Shown here one piece after another: positions 9,663 to 20,025 of a stretch of DNA of 64,000 nucleotides. Numbering within the stretch: the first letter of the stretch is position 1; each line of letters opens with the position of its first letter. The notes below the pieces were generated by a model. The model was not told the DNA's origin, searched no databases, and was given only the letters and a program-made list of their open reading frames with translations. The position numbers were made by a program, and so were the translations under genes. Source of the stretch: Athalassotoga saccharophila (GTDB taxonomy: Bacteria > Thermotogota > Thermotogae > Mesoaciditogales > Mesoaciditogaceae); NCBI RefSeq assembly GCF_009936215.1, contig NZ_AP019551.1, positions 775,501 to 839,500 of the forward strand, in the 5' to 3' direction.

Positions 9663-9737
9663 ATGTTAAGCGAGGGACGGGATTTCTTGAGGCTGAGTGA
9701 GCCTAAAGTATCGTCATCTGCTTATTATCCTTTGTAG
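9663..9737 (+). CDS. Possible 24-codon leader ORF ending in TAG before prfA
   Basis: ATG 9663 opens a 24-residue frame that ends in TAG (9735-9737). The last G of the TAG is the first base of the GGAAGG ribosome site of prfA. Its own ribosome site is weak. The product RF1 reads UAG, so a UAG-terminated leader would be a logical sensor, but this is inference only. It may be chance in a short untranslated leader. Confidence 0.25.
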   Translation: MLSEGRDFLRLSEPKVSSSAYYPL

Positions 9738-9749
9738 GAAGGTATGTCT

Positions 9750-10799
9750 ATGATAGAAAGTTTGAAAAGTTTTTACGAGAAATACAAAAAAATTAACGAA
9801 AGTTTGATAGATCCAGAGGTCATAAAGTCTCCGGAGATGGTCATAAAGTATTCGAAAGAACTTTCGGAAGTAGAAAGGCCGGCAAAGTTGTATGAGGAAT
9901 ATTTAAGAGTTCTTAACGACATAGAGGAATTGAAATCTCTCGATGATCCGGATTTACACGAGGAGATTTTGAAAGAGATAAAGGAAAAAGAAGATGTGAT
10001 CTCCAAATTAGAAAAAGAGGCCGGCGATTTTTTAGATTCGCTCGATTCTAACTTTTCAAGAAATGTCATTGTCGAAATAAGGGCCGGCGTTGGAGGACAG
10101 GAAAGTGCCATCTTTGCCGGAGACCTTTTGAGGATGTACCTTAGATATGCCGAAAGGCACAACCTTGAGGCCGAGATCCTCGATTCCCATGAAACGGAAC
10201 TTGGAGGGTTTAAAGAGGTTACCTTTTCCGTTTCTGGAAATGGTGCCTACAAACTTTTCAAATACGAAAGTGGTGTTCACAGAGTCCAAAGGGTTCCGGT
10301 TACCGAGGCATCTGGAAGGATCCACACCTCAACTGCCACCGTCGCAGTTTTGCCAGAGGCAACGGAGGTTGATATCGAGATAAATCCCGATGATCTCAGA
10401 ATAGATACCTTCAGGTCTTCCGGAGCCGGAGGCCAGCACGTGAATAGAACTGAATCTGCCGTAAGAATAACTCATATACCTACTGGCACCGTAGTGGTTT
10501 GTGAGTCAGAAAGATCTCAGATTCAAAATAGAGTCATAGCCATGAAGATATTGAGGGCGAAACTTTTTGAGATGAAGAAACGTGAGGAAGAGGAAAAGAT
10601 GTCAGATATGAGAAGAAATCAAATAGGCATGGGAGAGAGAAGTGAAAAGATAAGAACTTACAATTTCCCGCAAAATAGGGTTACAGATCACAGGAATGGA
10701 TTTACCGCGTACAACCTCGAAGAGGTGATGGACGGATATTTAGACGATATCGTCAAATCTTTGATCGAATGGGAATCTCAATTAACGATAAAAGGGTAG
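9750..10799 (+). CDS. prfA: Peptide chain release factor 1
   Basis: RF1 ends translation at UAA and UAG. The tripeptide discriminator is Pro-Val-Thr (RVPVTE, about 183-185), which is the RF1 pattern (P-x-T) and not RF2 (SPF). The catalytic GGQ loop is [15 protein letters not shown] (about 224-238). 349 aa if begun at ATG 9750, which sits 7 nt from GGAAGG; the ORF opens at ATG 9744, too close to that site. It is the first gene of a ten-kilobase plus-strand operon of translation and RNA genes. Confidence 0.95.
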   Translation: MIESLKSFYEKYKKINESLIDPEVIKSPEMVIKYSKELSEVERPAKLYEEYLRVLNDIEELKSLDDPDLHEEILKEIKEKEDVISKLEKEAGDFLDSLDSNFSRNVIVEIRAGVGGQESAIFAGDLLRMYLRYAERHNLEAEILDSHETELGGFKEVTFSVSGNGAYKLFKYESGVHRVQRVPVTEASGRIHTSTATVAVLPEATEVDIEINPDDLRIDTFRSSGAGGQHVNRTESAVRITHIPTGTVVVCESERSQIQNRVIAMKILRAKLFEMKKREEEEKMSDMRRNQIGMGERSEKIRTYNFPQNRVTDHRNGFTAYNLEEVMDGYLDDIVKSLIEWESQLTIKG

Positions 10800-10808
10800 G
10801 TGAGTTTT

Positions 10809-11657
10809 TTGAAAAAAAGTCTTTTGTTTTTTGTCATTGTCACGGCAGGAACCCTCTCTTTGATACTTTCTGGATGTTTTCAGACACAATCAACCACGAT
10901 ATCTTATCAGACGTACATCCAGACAACGCCATTTTCATCTGTCAATCACATAGAGATATTCATAAAATCGATAAATGCCAATGGAAATACAGTCCTTCTC
11001 AGTTCTATTTACAACAGGGAATACGATCTCGTTCCACCGCTTAACGGGACCGGGAATTTCTACATTGCACGTCCAATCGATGGACTTCAGGGCCTATCCA
11101 TTAACGGAAATCCTCCTTTCATCATAAATTCTCTTTTGATAAACATAGGCCCAGTTGCCACCATCGTCCTTGGAAATGGAAATGAATACACTGTTCCTGT
11201 TTCAACATCTGTGAGCGTGCCATTTTACAGTTACAGTCTTCAAAAAATGCAGGTAGCACCCTTGCAGATCAATAATGGACAGAACAAGGCGGCTTTGATT
11301 TTGTGGAATCTTTCAAATCTTTCAACGTCCGCAACAGCCCCCATTACTTTGAGCGCCATTGGTCTTGATATGTCGCAGGTCGTGCCATTGTACATTACCC
11401 ATGGCATTTCGTCAGATCCCGGACTTTACGGCGGTTTTTACAGGTACGCATCGGTTTCAGACTTCTCAAAGACTTACACCTTTACATCTCAGGGATATTG
11501 GAATACTTTAAATGACACTTACGATTTCACATTGTATCCATTCGTTGCCCCAACGTCTCAAGGCTACAAAGCGACTATTTCAATTAACAGTGCCACACAA
11601 ACAATTGTGTCGAGTAGTGTAACCATCAACTCTTCTACTTTGTCTTTGAACTTATGA
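10809..11657 (+). CDS. Lipoprotein of unknown function
   Basis: TTG at 10809 gives MKKSLLFFVIVTAGTLSLIL followed by the lipobox Ser-Gly-Cys, so the mature protein is lipid-anchored at Cys of about residue 22-23. The ribosome site AGGTGAG overlaps the prfA stop; a GTG at 10800 in the same frame is less likely. The mature 260 residues are rich in Ser, Thr, Asn and beta-branched residues, with alternating hydrophobic pattern typical of extracellular beta-sandwich proteins; the arrangement loosely resembles DUF4382. No catalytic motif seen. It ends in an ATGA overlap with the next gene. Confidence 0.75.
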   Translation: MKKSLLFFVIVTAGTLSLILSGCFQTQSTTISYQTYIQTTPFSSVNHIEIFIKSINANGNTVLLSSIYNREYDLVPPLNGTGNFYIARPIDGLQGLSINGNPPFIINSLLINIGPVATIVLGNGNEYTVPVSTSVSVPFYSYSLQKMQVAPLQINNGQNKAALILWNLSNLSTSATAPITLSAIGLDMSQVVPLYITHGISSDPGLYGGFYRYASVSDFSKTYTFTSQGYWNTLNDTYDFTLYPFVAPTSQGYKATISINSATQTIVSSSVTINSSTLSLNL

Positions 11658-11893
11658 GAAAAAAGATAATTCTTATAGTGCTTTTGGTTATCGCCGCTTA
11701 TCTCGTGTATTTTGATATCACGTCTTATATCTCATACACAAAGGCGAAAAGTGAATACGAGAAGGTTTTGAAAGAATACGATCAGACCAAGCAAGAGTTG
11801 GATTATCTAAAGCAGACCATGAAGGAGATCGAATCGCAAATTGCGAATAGCGGTAACAACGTCCCACAAACCCCTTCAACATCAGGTAAATAA
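11654..11893 (+). CDS. Small single-span membrane protein with coiled coil (FtsB/DivIC-like)
   Basis: 79 aa. Residues 4-23 are one membrane span after a short basic N-terminus (MRKK), so the rest is probably outside the membrane. Residues 30-65 are a heptad-rich coiled coil (YEKVLKEYDQTKQELDYLKQ), followed by a Ser/Thr/Pro tail. The layout matches FtsB/DivIC-type septum initiators, but no diagnostic residue confirms that. It overlaps the preceding stop by ATGA, and the following gene starts inside it. Confidence 0.6.
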   Translation: MRKKIILIVLLVIAAYLVYFDITSYISYTKAKSEYEKVLKEYDQTKQELDYLKQTMKEIESQIANSGNNVPQTPSTSGK

Positions 11894-12593
11894 GGCAAAG
11901 GAACTTGCCCAGGCCTTTGGTTGCCGTTACATTCCACGAAGGCACTTTTCTTTTATGGAAGGAGAGATAGTCATAATCGCTGAAAGGTATGGAATTTCGG
12001 CTGTAAAGGATGGAAAGCGTCTATTTTTTCATCCATCCCTTGCCGTTTTAAGAAAATCCAACGTTGAAACGGGTCAGCGAGATTACCTTATCGAATCTCT
12101 CGATCTTTCGGGGAATGAGAAGGTGCTCGATTGTACCCTTGGCCTTGGGAGCGAGGCCATTTTAATCGCGCATTTTTTACCAAAAGGGCACGTCAAATGC
12201 CTTGAAAGTTCAAAGATAATAAAGATAATAGTCGAAAATGGCATTAGAGATAAAAATTTGCCTGACTGGGTTAGGGAATCCGCGCAAAGGATAGAAATAT
12301 TAGAATACGATTACAAGAAATTCGTAAGAGAAAGCGATGAGATCTTCGATTGCGTGTACGTTGATCCCATGTTCGAGCATCCAAACTTTAAGTCCTATGC
12401 GATGAATCCATTAAGGCCTTTTGCGGATCATTCTGGAATAGATCCTGCGGACATAGAGGAGATGAAAAAAATAGCACGTAAAAGGATTGTCGTAAAGGCA
12501 AGATGGAATGATTCTATCTTTGAAAGGTATAAATTCGATAAAGTTGTCGGAAGTTTGAAAAGCAAGATAGGTTATGGAGTGGTAGAGATTTGA
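11841..12593 (+). CDS. RsmJ/YpiP-like class I SAM-dependent methyltransferase
   Basis: 250 aa. The N-terminus (VTTSHKP, then RAKELA-like helix and YIPRR) matches the YpiP/RsmJ-like group. The Rossmann SAM site is VLDCTLGLGSEA (about 94-105); a catalytic VYVDPMFEHPNF (about 173-184) resembles the DPM(F/Y)PH motif of RsmJ, which methylates 16S rRNA G1516. The substrate here is unproven. The TTG start lies 53 nt inside the coiled-coil gene, with GGAG about 13 nt upstream. It precedes miaA with a TTGA overlap, consistent with an RNA-modification role. Confidence 0.75.
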   Translation: MRIAVTTSHKPLQHQVNKAKELAQAFGCRYIPRRHFSFMEGEIVIIAERYGISAVKDGKRLFFHPSLAVLRKSNVETGQRDYLIESLDLSGNEKVLDCTLGLGSEAILIAHFLPKGHVKCLESSKIIKIIVENGIRDKNLPDWVRESAQRIEILEYDYKKFVRESDEIFDCVYVDPMFEHPNFKSYAMNPLRPFADHSGIDPADIEEMKKIARKRIVVKARWNDSIFERYKFDKVVGSLKSKIGYGVVEI

Positions 12594-13483
12594 AGATACC
12601 TGTCATTATGGGACCTACCGGAGTTGGAAAAAGCGAATTTGCCATCGAACTCGCCAGAAAAATTGGTGGAGAGATAATATCTATGGATTCGATGCAGATA
12701 TACAGATACATGGATATAGGAACTTCGAAGGTCGATCCAAAATTGAGAGAAGAGATTCCCCATTACATGATAGACATAATGACGCCGGATGAGGAATTCG
12801 ATGTGAAAAGATTTAGAGATATGGCCTTGAAATTCATCGAAGACATAATTTCGAGAAAGAAAGTCCCCATTCTTGTCGGGGGAACGGGTCTTTATTTTGA
12901 GGTGTTAAGGTACGGAATTTTCGATGGCCCATCTAAGAATGAAAGGATAAGAGAGGCACTTTTGAAGATCGAAAAAGAAAGGTCCGGATCGCTTAGAAAC
13001 TTGCTTTTTCACGTTGATCCCAAAGCCTTTGAAAAGATAGATTCCCACGATCTTGTAAGAACTGTCAGAGCACTCGAAGTTTACATTCTTACCGGAAGAC
13101 CCATATCAACCCTTTGGAATGAGAGAACTGGTGAGGACAGATACGTTATTTTTATTCTTACAAGAGATAGAAATGAACTTTATTCCCGAATAAACAAAAG
13201 GGTCGATCTCATGTTCGAAAAAGGTCTTGTTGATGAGGTTAAAAGCCTAATGGATATGGGATATTCGAAGGATTTGAAACCTATGAGATCCATAGGGTAT
13301 AAAGAAGTGGTACAATATCTTGAAGGGAAAATAGATCTAAAAGGATGCGTGGAGATGGTAAAAATATCAACAAGGCACTATGCCAAAAGACAGTTAACGT
13401 GGTTTAGAAAGTACAAAGATGCCATATGGATAGATTTAGATGAGAAATCATCTCTTGAAAAAGTAATTCAATTCATTGAATAG
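12590..13483 (+). CDS. miaA: tRNA dimethylallyltransferase
   Basis: Adds a dimethylallyl group to N6 of A37 in tRNAs that read codons starting with U. The P-loop is GPTGVGKS (8-15), then DSMQIYRYMDIGTSK, VGGTGLYF and the C-terminal RHYAKRQLTWFRK, all hallmarks of MiaA. 297 aa is normal. TTG start overlapping the TGA of the methyltransferase. Followed by hfq after 11 nt, the widespread miaA-hfq arrangement. Confidence 0.96.
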   Translation: MKIPVIMGPTGVGKSEFAIELARKIGGEIISMDSMQIYRYMDIGTSKVDPKLREEIPHYMIDIMTPDEEFDVKRFRDMALKFIEDIISRKKVPILVGGTGLYFEVLRYGIFDGPSKNERIREALLKIEKERSGSLRNLLFHVDPKAFEKIDSHDLVRTVRALEVYILTGRPISTLWNERTGEDRYVIFILTRDRNELYSRINKRVDLMFEKGLVDEVKSLMDMGYSKDLKPMRSIGYKEVVQYLEGKIDLKGCVEMVKISTRHYAKRQLTWFRKYKDAIWIDLDEKSSLEKVIQFIE

Positions 13484-13494
13484 GGGGCCTAACG

Positions 13495-13761
13495 GTGGAA
13501 AAGCAGAACTTACAGGATAAGTTGTTGAATTATCTTAGAAAGAAAAAGATAGAAGCCAAAGTTTATCTCGTTAACGGCTTTCAGGTTAAAGGACTTGTCA
13601 AATCCTTTGACAATTACACAGTTCTTATCGAAAGCGGCAGACAGCAAAATATGGTTTACAAACATGCGATAAGTACCATTATTCCGTCCGAGTATCTCGA
13701 ACTCGAAGAAGTGATAGGGAAAAAATCTTTAGAAGAGGAGGAAAAAACAGAAAAGGATTGA
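13495..13761 (+). CDS. hfq: RNA chaperone Hfq
   Basis: Sm-like hexameric RNA-binding protein. 88 aa. The Sm1 motif region is VYLVNGFQVKGLVKSFDN and the Sm2 motif is YKHAISTI, both intact. The C-terminal tail is short and acidic. GTG start at 13495 behind GGGGCC. It lies between miaA and hflX as in many bacteria; the stop overlaps the TTG start of hflX by 4 nt. Confidence 0.96.
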   Translation: MEKQNLQDKLLNYLRKKKIEAKVYLVNGFQVKGLVKSFDNYTVLIESGRQQNMVYKHAISTIIPSEYLELEEVIGKKSLEEEEKTEKD

Positions 13762-14990
13762 AAAGGGCTGTATTGCTTGGCGTTAGCCATTCAAAGGGAT
13801 ACGAAATAGAAAAAAGTCTTGAAGAACTTTCTCTTCTTGCAAAAAGCGTTGGAATCGAAGGAGTGGGAACTTTCTGGCAATTTTTGAGTTCTCCTCTACC
13901 AACGTACCTTGGAAGTGGAAAACTCAATTCCGTTTCAAAGTACATAGAACTCTATCGCGCAGATGGTGTCATCACCGATGATGAACTTACCATAGTTCAA
14001 AGATCAAAACTCGAAGAGATTCTAAAAGTTGAGGTGCTTGACAGAACGGAGATCATTTTACGTGCGTTTTCGCGTAGCGCCACAACGGAGGAAGGAAAGA
14101 TAGAGGTTGAACTTGCAACTCTCGAGTACACACTTTCACACTTAAGATCCAAAGGCTTTTCGAGAACGGGTGGAGGAATAGGTACCGTCGGACCCGGAGA
14201 GACTAAATTGGAGATGGATAGAAGAGTCATAAAGAAAAAGATCGGATTCCTTAGGGAAGAACTCGAAAGAATAGAAAAGAATAAATCGATCAAAAAAAGT
14301 AGAAGAAACTCTTCTTTAATTCCAAAAGTTTCCATCGCCGGATACACAAATGCTGGAAAGTCAATGCTTTTGAAATCACTTAGCGGTTTTGACATAAAAA
14401 GCGAGGATAAACTTTTTACAACGCTCGATCCTATAACCCGAAGGGTATGGATAGGAGAGAATCTTTACGCGCTTTTTTCAGATACGGTGGGCTTCATATC
14501 AAAATTGCCTGCCCAACTCGTTAAGGCCTTCAAGGCCACTCTCGATGAAATAAAGGAGGCCAATCTTATTTTGATCGTCGCCGATGGGGCCGATGATGAC
14601 ATCGAAAAGAAGATAAATGTTTCTCTTGAGACTATAGATGAAATAGGCGCTTCCAATATTCCAATTTTGAAGGTAATAAACAAGATCGATCTGTGTTCAT
14701 CGAGCCGTTTGTCTATGCTTTCAAGAAAATACAATGATGCGATCTTTGTTTCGGCCACCAAGGGGCTTTATCTTGATGATCTGGTATCGAGAGTGCGTGA
14801 AGAACTTACGAGGGATTACATTCCATTTGAAGGAAGCATAGACGTTGACAAATGGCAGAAGATTCTAAATACTGATGGAGTGAGAGTTTTGCGTTTTGAA
14901 TCTATGGACGGTGTAGTTCATGTCAAACTTAAGATCAATTCAAATCTTTTATCAAAGGTAAGGGAGATCCAGAATGTTTTTCAGGCGTAA
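13758..14990 (+). CDS. hflX: GTPase HflX
   Basis: Ribosome-associated GTPase that splits stalled 70S ribosomes under stress. 410 aa. The N-terminal HflX domain includes YLGSGKL (50-56) and the glycine-rich GGGIGTVGPGETKLE linker (138-152). The G domain has G1 GYTNAGKS (195-202), G3 DTVGFI and G4 NKID. TTG start overlapping the hfq stop. Confidence 0.95.
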   Translation: MKRAVLLGVSHSKGYEIEKSLEELSLLAKSVGIEGVGTFWQFLSSPLPTYLGSGKLNSVSKYIELYRADGVITDDELTIVQRSKLEEILKVEVLDRTEIILRAFSRSATTEEGKIEVELATLEYTLSHLRSKGFSRTGGGIGTVGPGETKLEMDRRVIKKKIGFLREELERIEKNKSIKKSRRNSSLIPKVSIAGYTNAGKSMLLKSLSGFDIKSEDKLFTTLDPITRRVWIGENLYALFSDTVGFISKLPAQLVKAFKATLDEIKEANLILIVADGADDDIEKKINVSLETIDEIGASNIPILKVINKIDLCSSSRLSMLSRKYNDAIFVSATKGLYLDDLVSRVREELTRDYIPFEGSIDVDKWQKILNTDGVRVLRFESMDGVVHVKLKINSNLLSKVREIQNVFQA

Positions 14991-15291
14991 AAAGATTCAG
15001 GAAGGCCCCCTTTACTTTGAAAAAGAGGGGATTTTTATGTACACTCAAAGCAAAAAAGGAACGCTTTTTAAGACCATACTCAGAAAGGGATATGATTTCC
15101 AGATAAATTACGATGAAGGACCTTCGATACTTCTTGACAAAGAACTTGTGGGTCAGAGGTCTGATGATTTGATCGTAGTTCATATGGAATTGGATGAGAA
15201 TTACAATGTTGTCTCTTCAGAGATAAACGGGGGAAGGTTTCTAACCCCGCAAGAATACGAAGAACTTTTAAAAAAGGAGGAACTAAAGTGA
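14974..15291 (+). CDS. Hypothetical protein (105 aa)
   Basis: Not recognised. Soluble; a basic N-terminus (MFFRRKK) and an acidic C-terminal half ending in a Glu/Lys-rich helix. No signal peptide or cysteine. It overlaps hflX by 17 nt and metK by 4 nt, so it is certainly part of the operon. ATG 14974 has GGGAG about 7 nt upstream. Function cannot be inferred. Confidence 0.65.
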   Translation: MFFRRKKIQEGPLYFEKEGIFMYTQSKKGTLFKTILRKGYDFQINYDEGPSILLDKELVGQRSDDLIVVHMELDENYNVVSSEINGGRFLTPQEYEELLKKEELK

Positions 15292-16478
15292 AGAAACTTT
15301 TCACAAGTGAAAGTGTTACGGAAGGACATCCGGACAAGATAGCAGATCAGGTTTCGGATGCGATTTTGGATGAGGCGTTGGCTCAGGATCCTGAAAGCAG
15401 GGTCGCAATTGAGACCTTTGTCGTGAGAGGAGAGGTAATGGTTGGAGGCCAGATGACGACTCGTGCGTACATAGACATTCCCTCCGTTGTGCGTAAAACT
15501 GTGCTTGATATTGGATACACAAGGGCCAAGTACGGTTTTGATGGAGAAACATGTGCCGTTATTACGGCCATAGATGAGCAATCTCCGGATATAGCCCTCG
15601 GTGTCGATGAAGCCTTTGAAGTAAAGGAAGGGGAAAAGGTCTCAGATCCTCTCGAAAAACTTGGAGCCGGAGATCAGGGATTAATGTTTGGATATGCAAC
15701 GGATGAGACGCCGGAATATATGCCTTTGAGCATATCTCTTGCTCATAAACTTGCAAGAAGACTCGCAGAAGTTAGAAAGGATAAAACGCTTGATTTTCTA
15801 AGGCCCGATGGAAAAACTCAAGTAACGATCGAATTTGACGATGACAACAAACCTATCGCCGTTGATGCCGTCATTGTTTCTGCCCAGCACGATCCAAATG
15901 TTTCGAGAGTCGATCTCGAAAATGGCATAAGGGAAGAGGTCATAAAGAAGATCATTCCAGCAGACCTTTTGACGAAAAACACTAAAATTTACATAAATCC
16001 AACGGGACGTTTTGTAATAGGTGGTCCTATGGGTGATACAGGATTAACCGGCAGAAAGATAATAGTTGATACATATGGCGGTGTGGCACCGCATGGCGGT
16101 GGCGCTTTCAGCGGCAAGGACCCGACCAAAGTTGACAGATCGGCCTCTTACATGGCAAGATACGTTGCAAAGAACGTGGTTGCCGCAGGCCTTGCCCATA
16201 AATGTTTGATTCAGGTGGCCTACGCTATAGGCGTTGCAAGACCGGTTTCTATTTTTGTGGATACTTACGGAACTGGTTTGATACCTGATATGGAACTGAT
16301 GAAGATCGTAAGCCAGACCTTTGACTTCAGGCCGGGAGCAATAATAAAGAATCTCAATTTGAGAAGACCGATTTACAAACAGGTAGCCGCCTATGGTCAT
16401 TTTGGAAGATTAGATCTCGATCTTTCTTGGGAGAAGACAGACAGCGTTAATCTGTTGAAGTCTGTCGTGAAGGTTTGA
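15288..16478 (+). CDS. metK: S-adenosylmethionine synthetase
   Basis: Makes SAM from methionine and ATP. 396 aa. The N-terminal [15 protein letters not shown] (7-21), methionine-binding [12 protein letters not shown], phosphate loop [16 protein letters not shown] and the C-terminal GHFGR are all present. GTG start behind AAAAAGGAGG. Its product is used by the RsmJ-like enzyme, RsmE, RlmI-like and radical SAM proteins in this window. Immediately followed by mnmG with no spacer. Confidence 0.97.
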   Translation: MKKLFTSESVTEGHPDKIADQVSDAILDEALAQDPESRVAIETFVVRGEVMVGGQMTTRAYIDIPSVVRKTVLDIGYTRAKYGFDGETCAVITAIDEQSPDIALGVDEAFEVKEGEKVSDPLEKLGAGDQGLMFGYATDETPEYMPLSISLAHKLARRLAEVRKDKTLDFLRPDGKTQVTIEFDDDNKPIAVDAVIVSAQHDPNVSRVDLENGIREEVIKKIIPADLLTKNTKIYINPTGRFVIGGPMGDTGLTGRKIIVDTYGGVAPHGGGAFSGKDPTKVDRSASYMARYVAKNVVAAGLAHKCLIQVAYAIGVARPVSIFVDTYGTGLIPDMELMKIVSQTFDFRPGAIIKNLNLRRPIYKQVAAYGHFGRLDLDLSWEKTDSVNLLKSVVKV

Positions 16479-18311
16479 ATGGAAGAGTACGATGTAGTCG
16501 TTGTTGGATCTGGGCATGCCGGCGTTGAGGCGGCACTCGCAAGTGCAAAGCAGGGTCTTAAGACCCTGCTTTTGGGCATAAATCTCGATAATGTTGCATG
16601 GACTCCGTGCAATCCCGCCATAGGAGGACCTGCAAAGGGAATAATAGCGAGAGAGGTAGACGCACTTGGAGGTGCGATGGCAAGGATAACGGACGTTGCG
16701 ATGATAAACATAAGAGTTTTAAATACCTCGAAAGGTCCGGCCGTTCAAGCCTTGCGTGCTCAAGTGGACAAATACCTCTATTCGAAGACCGCAAAGCAAA
16801 TTCTCATGGAGGAGAAGAATTTAACTCTCAGGCAAGGCGTTGCAACACGTCTGGTTGTAGAAAACGGAAAGGTTGCCGGAGTCGAAACCTCTCTTGGAAT
16901 CTTTTACAGGTGCAAAAGTGCCATAGTCACAACGGGCACATTTTTGGGAGGAAGGATTTTCATAGGTCCTAATTCCATGCCGGCTGGCCGTCTCGGAGAG
17001 CCTTCGGCAGAAGGTTTGACAGATAGTTTGAGAAGTTATGGAATAAACATGAAAAGATTCAAAACCGGGACTCCTCCACGCGTTTTAAAATCATCGATAG
17101 ATTTTTCAATCCTTGAAAGGCAGGATACATCGGATGAACCTCTTGCCTTCTCATATTCGGATGAGCCGAGAGTACTTCCCAAGACACATCCGTGTTTTAT
17201 AACGAGAACGAATACTGTGACTCACGATATAATAAGGGAAAATTTGCATTTTTCTCCAATGTACGGAGAGGTTAAACTCATTCATTCTGTGGGACCGAGA
17301 TACTGTCCATCGATAGAGGATAAAGTCGTTAAATTTCCGGACAAAGATTCACATCAACTTTTTGTTGAGCCGGAAGGCATAGATTCGATGGAATATTACA
17401 TAAATGGATTTAGCACCTCCCTTCCTTATGATGCTCAGGTAAGAATGCTTCACACCCTTCCCGGCTTCGATCATGCCATAATAATAAGGCCGGCTTACGC
17501 CGTCGAATACGATTACGCGGATCCTACACAGTTGTATCCCACCCTCGAATCCAAAGTGGTGGAAAATCTTTATTTTGCCGGTCAGGTTAATGGCACAAGC
17601 GGGTACGAGGAAGCCGCCGGACAGGGAATAATTGCCGGATTGAATGCCGGATTGAAATTAAAGGGCGAGGATCAAATCGTGCTTGGGCGTCACGAGGCAT
17701 ATATCGGTGTTATGATAGATGATCTCGTCTTTAAAGGAGTTGACGAGCCTTACAGAATGCTTACCTCAAGGGCCGAGTACAGGTTGCTTCTAAGGGACGA
17801 TAACGCTCAATTTAGACTTACGAAGTACGGGTACAGGGCTGGAATTGTAGACAAATCGACCTACGAGAAGGTTTTAAGACTCGAAAAAGAGATAAAGGAA
17901 GCCATAGAAAGGCTTCAAAAAACAAAGGTCAAAGTTTCAAAGTTCAAGGAACTCACAATCGATAGAACCCTTTCACTCTACGATCTTTTAAAGATGCCAA
18001 ATGTTTCATACTCTGACATAGTCATGTTCGATACATCTCCTTTGGAAGATCCTCGAGTGATAAAAGAAGTTGAAATAGAGGCTCATTACGGTGGTTATAT
18101 ATCCAAAGAAATACAGGAAGCCCAGAAACTTTCAAAATTAGATAAAATAAGAATACCTCGAGATTTCGATTTTTCAAGTGTTGTCGGTATTTCAACGGAA
18201 TCGAAGCAGAAGTTGATGAAGATAAGACCTTCAACGCTTGGTCAGGCCGCAAGAATTCAGGGAGTTACCCCAAGCGATCTTTTCCTTTTGAGTTCGAAAA
18301 TAAAGGAGTAG
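16479..18311 (+). CDS. mnmG: tRNA uridine-5-carboxymethylaminomethyl modification enzyme MnmG (GidA)
   Basis: FAD protein that, with MnmE, modifies U34 of tRNAs. 610 aa. The FAD-binding [14 protein letters not shown] (8-21) starts the protein; conserved [11 protein letters not shown] near residue 44, [11 protein letters not shown] and the C-terminal [16 protein letters not shown] mark the family. ATG follows the metK stop directly (TGAATG). mnmE is not in the window. Confidence 0.96.
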   Translation: MEEYDVVVVGSGHAGVEAALASAKQGLKTLLLGINLDNVAWTPCNPAIGGPAKGIIAREVDALGGAMARITDVAMINIRVLNTSKGPAVQALRAQVDKYLYSKTAKQILMEEKNLTLRQGVATRLVVENGKVAGVETSLGIFYRCKSAIVTTGTFLGGRIFIGPNSMPAGRLGEPSAEGLTDSLRSYGINMKRFKTGTPPRVLKSSIDFSILERQDTSDEPLAFSYSDEPRVLPKTHPCFITRTNTVTHDIIRENLHFSPMYGEVKLIHSVGPRYCPSIEDKVVKFPDKDSHQLFVEPEGIDSMEYYINGFSTSLPYDAQVRMLHTLPGFDHAIIIRPAYAVEYDYADPTQLYPTLESKVVENLYFAGQVNGTSGYEEAAGQGIIAGLNAGLKLKGEDQIVLGRHEAYIGVMIDDLVFKGVDEPYRMLTSRAEYRLLLRDDNAQFRLTKYGYRAGIVDKSTYEKVLRLEKEIKEAIERLQKTKVKVSKFKELTIDRTLSLYDLLKMPNVSYSDIVMFDTSPLEDPRVIKEVEIEAHYGGYISKEIQEAQKLSKLDKIRIPRDFDFSSVVGISTESKQKLMKIRPSTLGQAARIQGVTPSDLFLLSSKIKE

Positions 18312-18313
18312 AA

Positions 18314-19918
18314 ATGGACAAAATTTACATAATAGGCCATAAAAATCCAGATACCGATTCCATCTGCAGCGTGATAGGTTATGCAGATCTTTTGAATCGC
18401 TTCGATCCAGTCTACGTTCCCGCACGATGCGGCGAGATGAATTCAGAGACAAAATTTGCACTTTCAAAATTTGGGATGAATGAACCTCTATACATAGAAA
18501 GCCTCGAGCCAAAGATCGCAGACATGAAATTACCATCTCCTATAAGTGTTCAAGAGGATGTTCCGACGATTGACGTTGCAATACTTATGGAAAAACACGA
18601 CATAAAAAATGTGCCCGTTATCGATGACGCTGGTAAACTTGTAGGCCTTATAAGTGAAAGAGGCCTTGCGAAGGCTTACGTGAGAAAGATCAAGATAGAA
18701 CAACTCGAAATGGCTCCCATTGGCGTGGAGACTCTTGCAAGGATAATAGATGGAAAGGTGATCTTCGATTCCGGCAGAATTCTTAAAGGGAAGGTTTACA
18801 CGGCAATAGATGCCCTTCACGTTGCGCTTTCAAGACTCAGCCATGAAGATGTCGCTATTGTCGGCGATAATGAGCCGGATCAGATCGCATTCATAAGATC
18901 TGACATAGCGGCACTTATAATCGCAAATAGTGCCCCGGTTGGAGAAAGGGTCATAAATGAGGCAAAAGTGCATAACACATCGATCATTCAAACGAATTTA
19001 GACGCGTTCGGTGTTGGCAAGATGATAAATCTTTCTCTTCCGGCAAGAATGGTAATGGCAAGGGATATACCCGTTTTGAAAATGCATGATTCCATCGAAT
19101 ACGCAAAGAAAATCGTCTACGAATCGAAATTCAGAACCGCCTGTATCGTCGACGACAATGGAATTCTTGTCGGAATTGTAACGAGGACAAATCTTCTCGA
19201 GGATGTAAAAAAATCAGTTATACTTCTCGATCACAACGAATACACTCAGGCTGTCGACGGCATAGAAAAGGCTGAAATAGTAGAGATAATAGATCATCAC
19301 AGGATAGGAAATATAAACACAGTCAAGCCGGTTAAATTTTTAAATGATCCTATAGGTTCGACCTCTACCATAATAACCTACAAATTCATAGATGCCGGCA
19401 TCACCCCTTCACCCCAGATTGCCGGAATTCTTTTGAGCGGAATACTCTCAGATACGCTTGTTATGAAACTTTCGACAACAACGCAAAGAGACATAAATGC
19501 CGTCGATTATCTCTCTCGAATAGCCGGAATCGATCCTTACGATTACGGAAATGCGTTGATCAACGCCGGCATGTCTCTCGAGGGCTTATCGATAGAAGAG
19601 ATTCTTACAAAAGATATGAAAAGGTACAACCTTTTCGGCAAAAATATAGTTATTTCACAGGTTATGGTGGCCTCCTTTGATTTTTCCTCGTCTAAATCGA
19701 ATGAGATAACATCGAAAATGTCAAAATTGAGAGATTCCATGAATGTTGACTGCTTTTTCTGCCTTTTTACCAACGTGTTTGAGAATTCAAGCGATCTTTT
19801 CATAAGTTCCGACGAAGAGTGCCTCTTAAAATTCGAATCGAATCCCGTAAGGTTAAAAGGCGTTATGTCGAGAAAAAAAGATTTTCTTCCACATCTTGCA
19901 AAGATAATTCAAGATTAA
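18314..19918 (+). CDS. ppaC: Manganese-dependent inorganic pyrophosphatase with CBS and DRTGG regulatory domains
   Basis: Family II pyrophosphatase of the DHH superfamily. The N-terminal metal motif is IGHKNPDTDS (7-16). CBS sequences follow (about 70-125 and 245-300) around a DRTGG domain, then the second half of the catalytic region with LDHNEY and IDHHRIGNI. 534 aa fits regulated CBS-PPases, in which adenine nucleotides control activity; here the nucleotide response is inferred. The DHHA2 C-terminal domain carries the substrate site. Last gene of the prfA operon. No clear terminator follows before the next promoter at 19963. Confidence 0.92.
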   Translation: MDKIYIIGHKNPDTDSICSVIGYADLLNRFDPVYVPARCGEMNSETKFALSKFGMNEPLYIESLEPKIADMKLPSPISVQEDVPTIDVAILMEKHDIKNVPVIDDAGKLVGLISERGLAKAYVRKIKIEQLEMAPIGVETLARIIDGKVIFDSGRILKGKVYTAIDALHVALSRLSHEDVAIVGDNEPDQIAFIRSDIAALIIANSAPVGERVINEAKVHNTSIIQTNLDAFGVGKMINLSLPARMVMARDIPVLKMHDSIEYAKKIVYESKFRTACIVDDNGILVGIVTRTNLLEDVKKSVILLDHNEYTQAVDGIEKAEIVEIIDHHRIGNINTVKPVKFLNDPIGSTSTIITYKFIDAGITPSPQIAGILLSGILSDTLVMKLSTTTQRDINAVDYLSRIAGIDPYDYGNALINAGMSLEGLSIEEILTKDMKRYNLFGKNIVISQVMVASFDFSSSKSNEITSKMSKLRDSMNVDCFFCLFTNVFENSSDLFISSDEECLLKFESNPVRLKGVMSRKKDFLPHLAKIIQD

Positions 19919-19962
19919 ATCTTTGATCTGACAAATTGGGAGATTGTAACATATTATTTTTA

Positions 19963-19992
19963 TTGACATATACGGTTAAGATGAAGTATAAT
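19963..19992 (+). promoter_or_regulatory. Promoter of the cohesin-like/dockerin gene pair
   Basis: TTGACA (19963-19968), 18-bp spacer, TATAAT (19987-19992). The predicted start is about 20 nt before the ribosome site of the lipoprotein gene. Confidence 0.8.
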
Positions 19993-20025
19993 TTTTTGAC
20001 ATCTTATTGAAAGGGGATGAAGTAT

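Noticed and set aside
15240-15300. SAM riboswitch before metK
   Set aside because: metK starts within overlapping genes; there is no leader RNA long enough.
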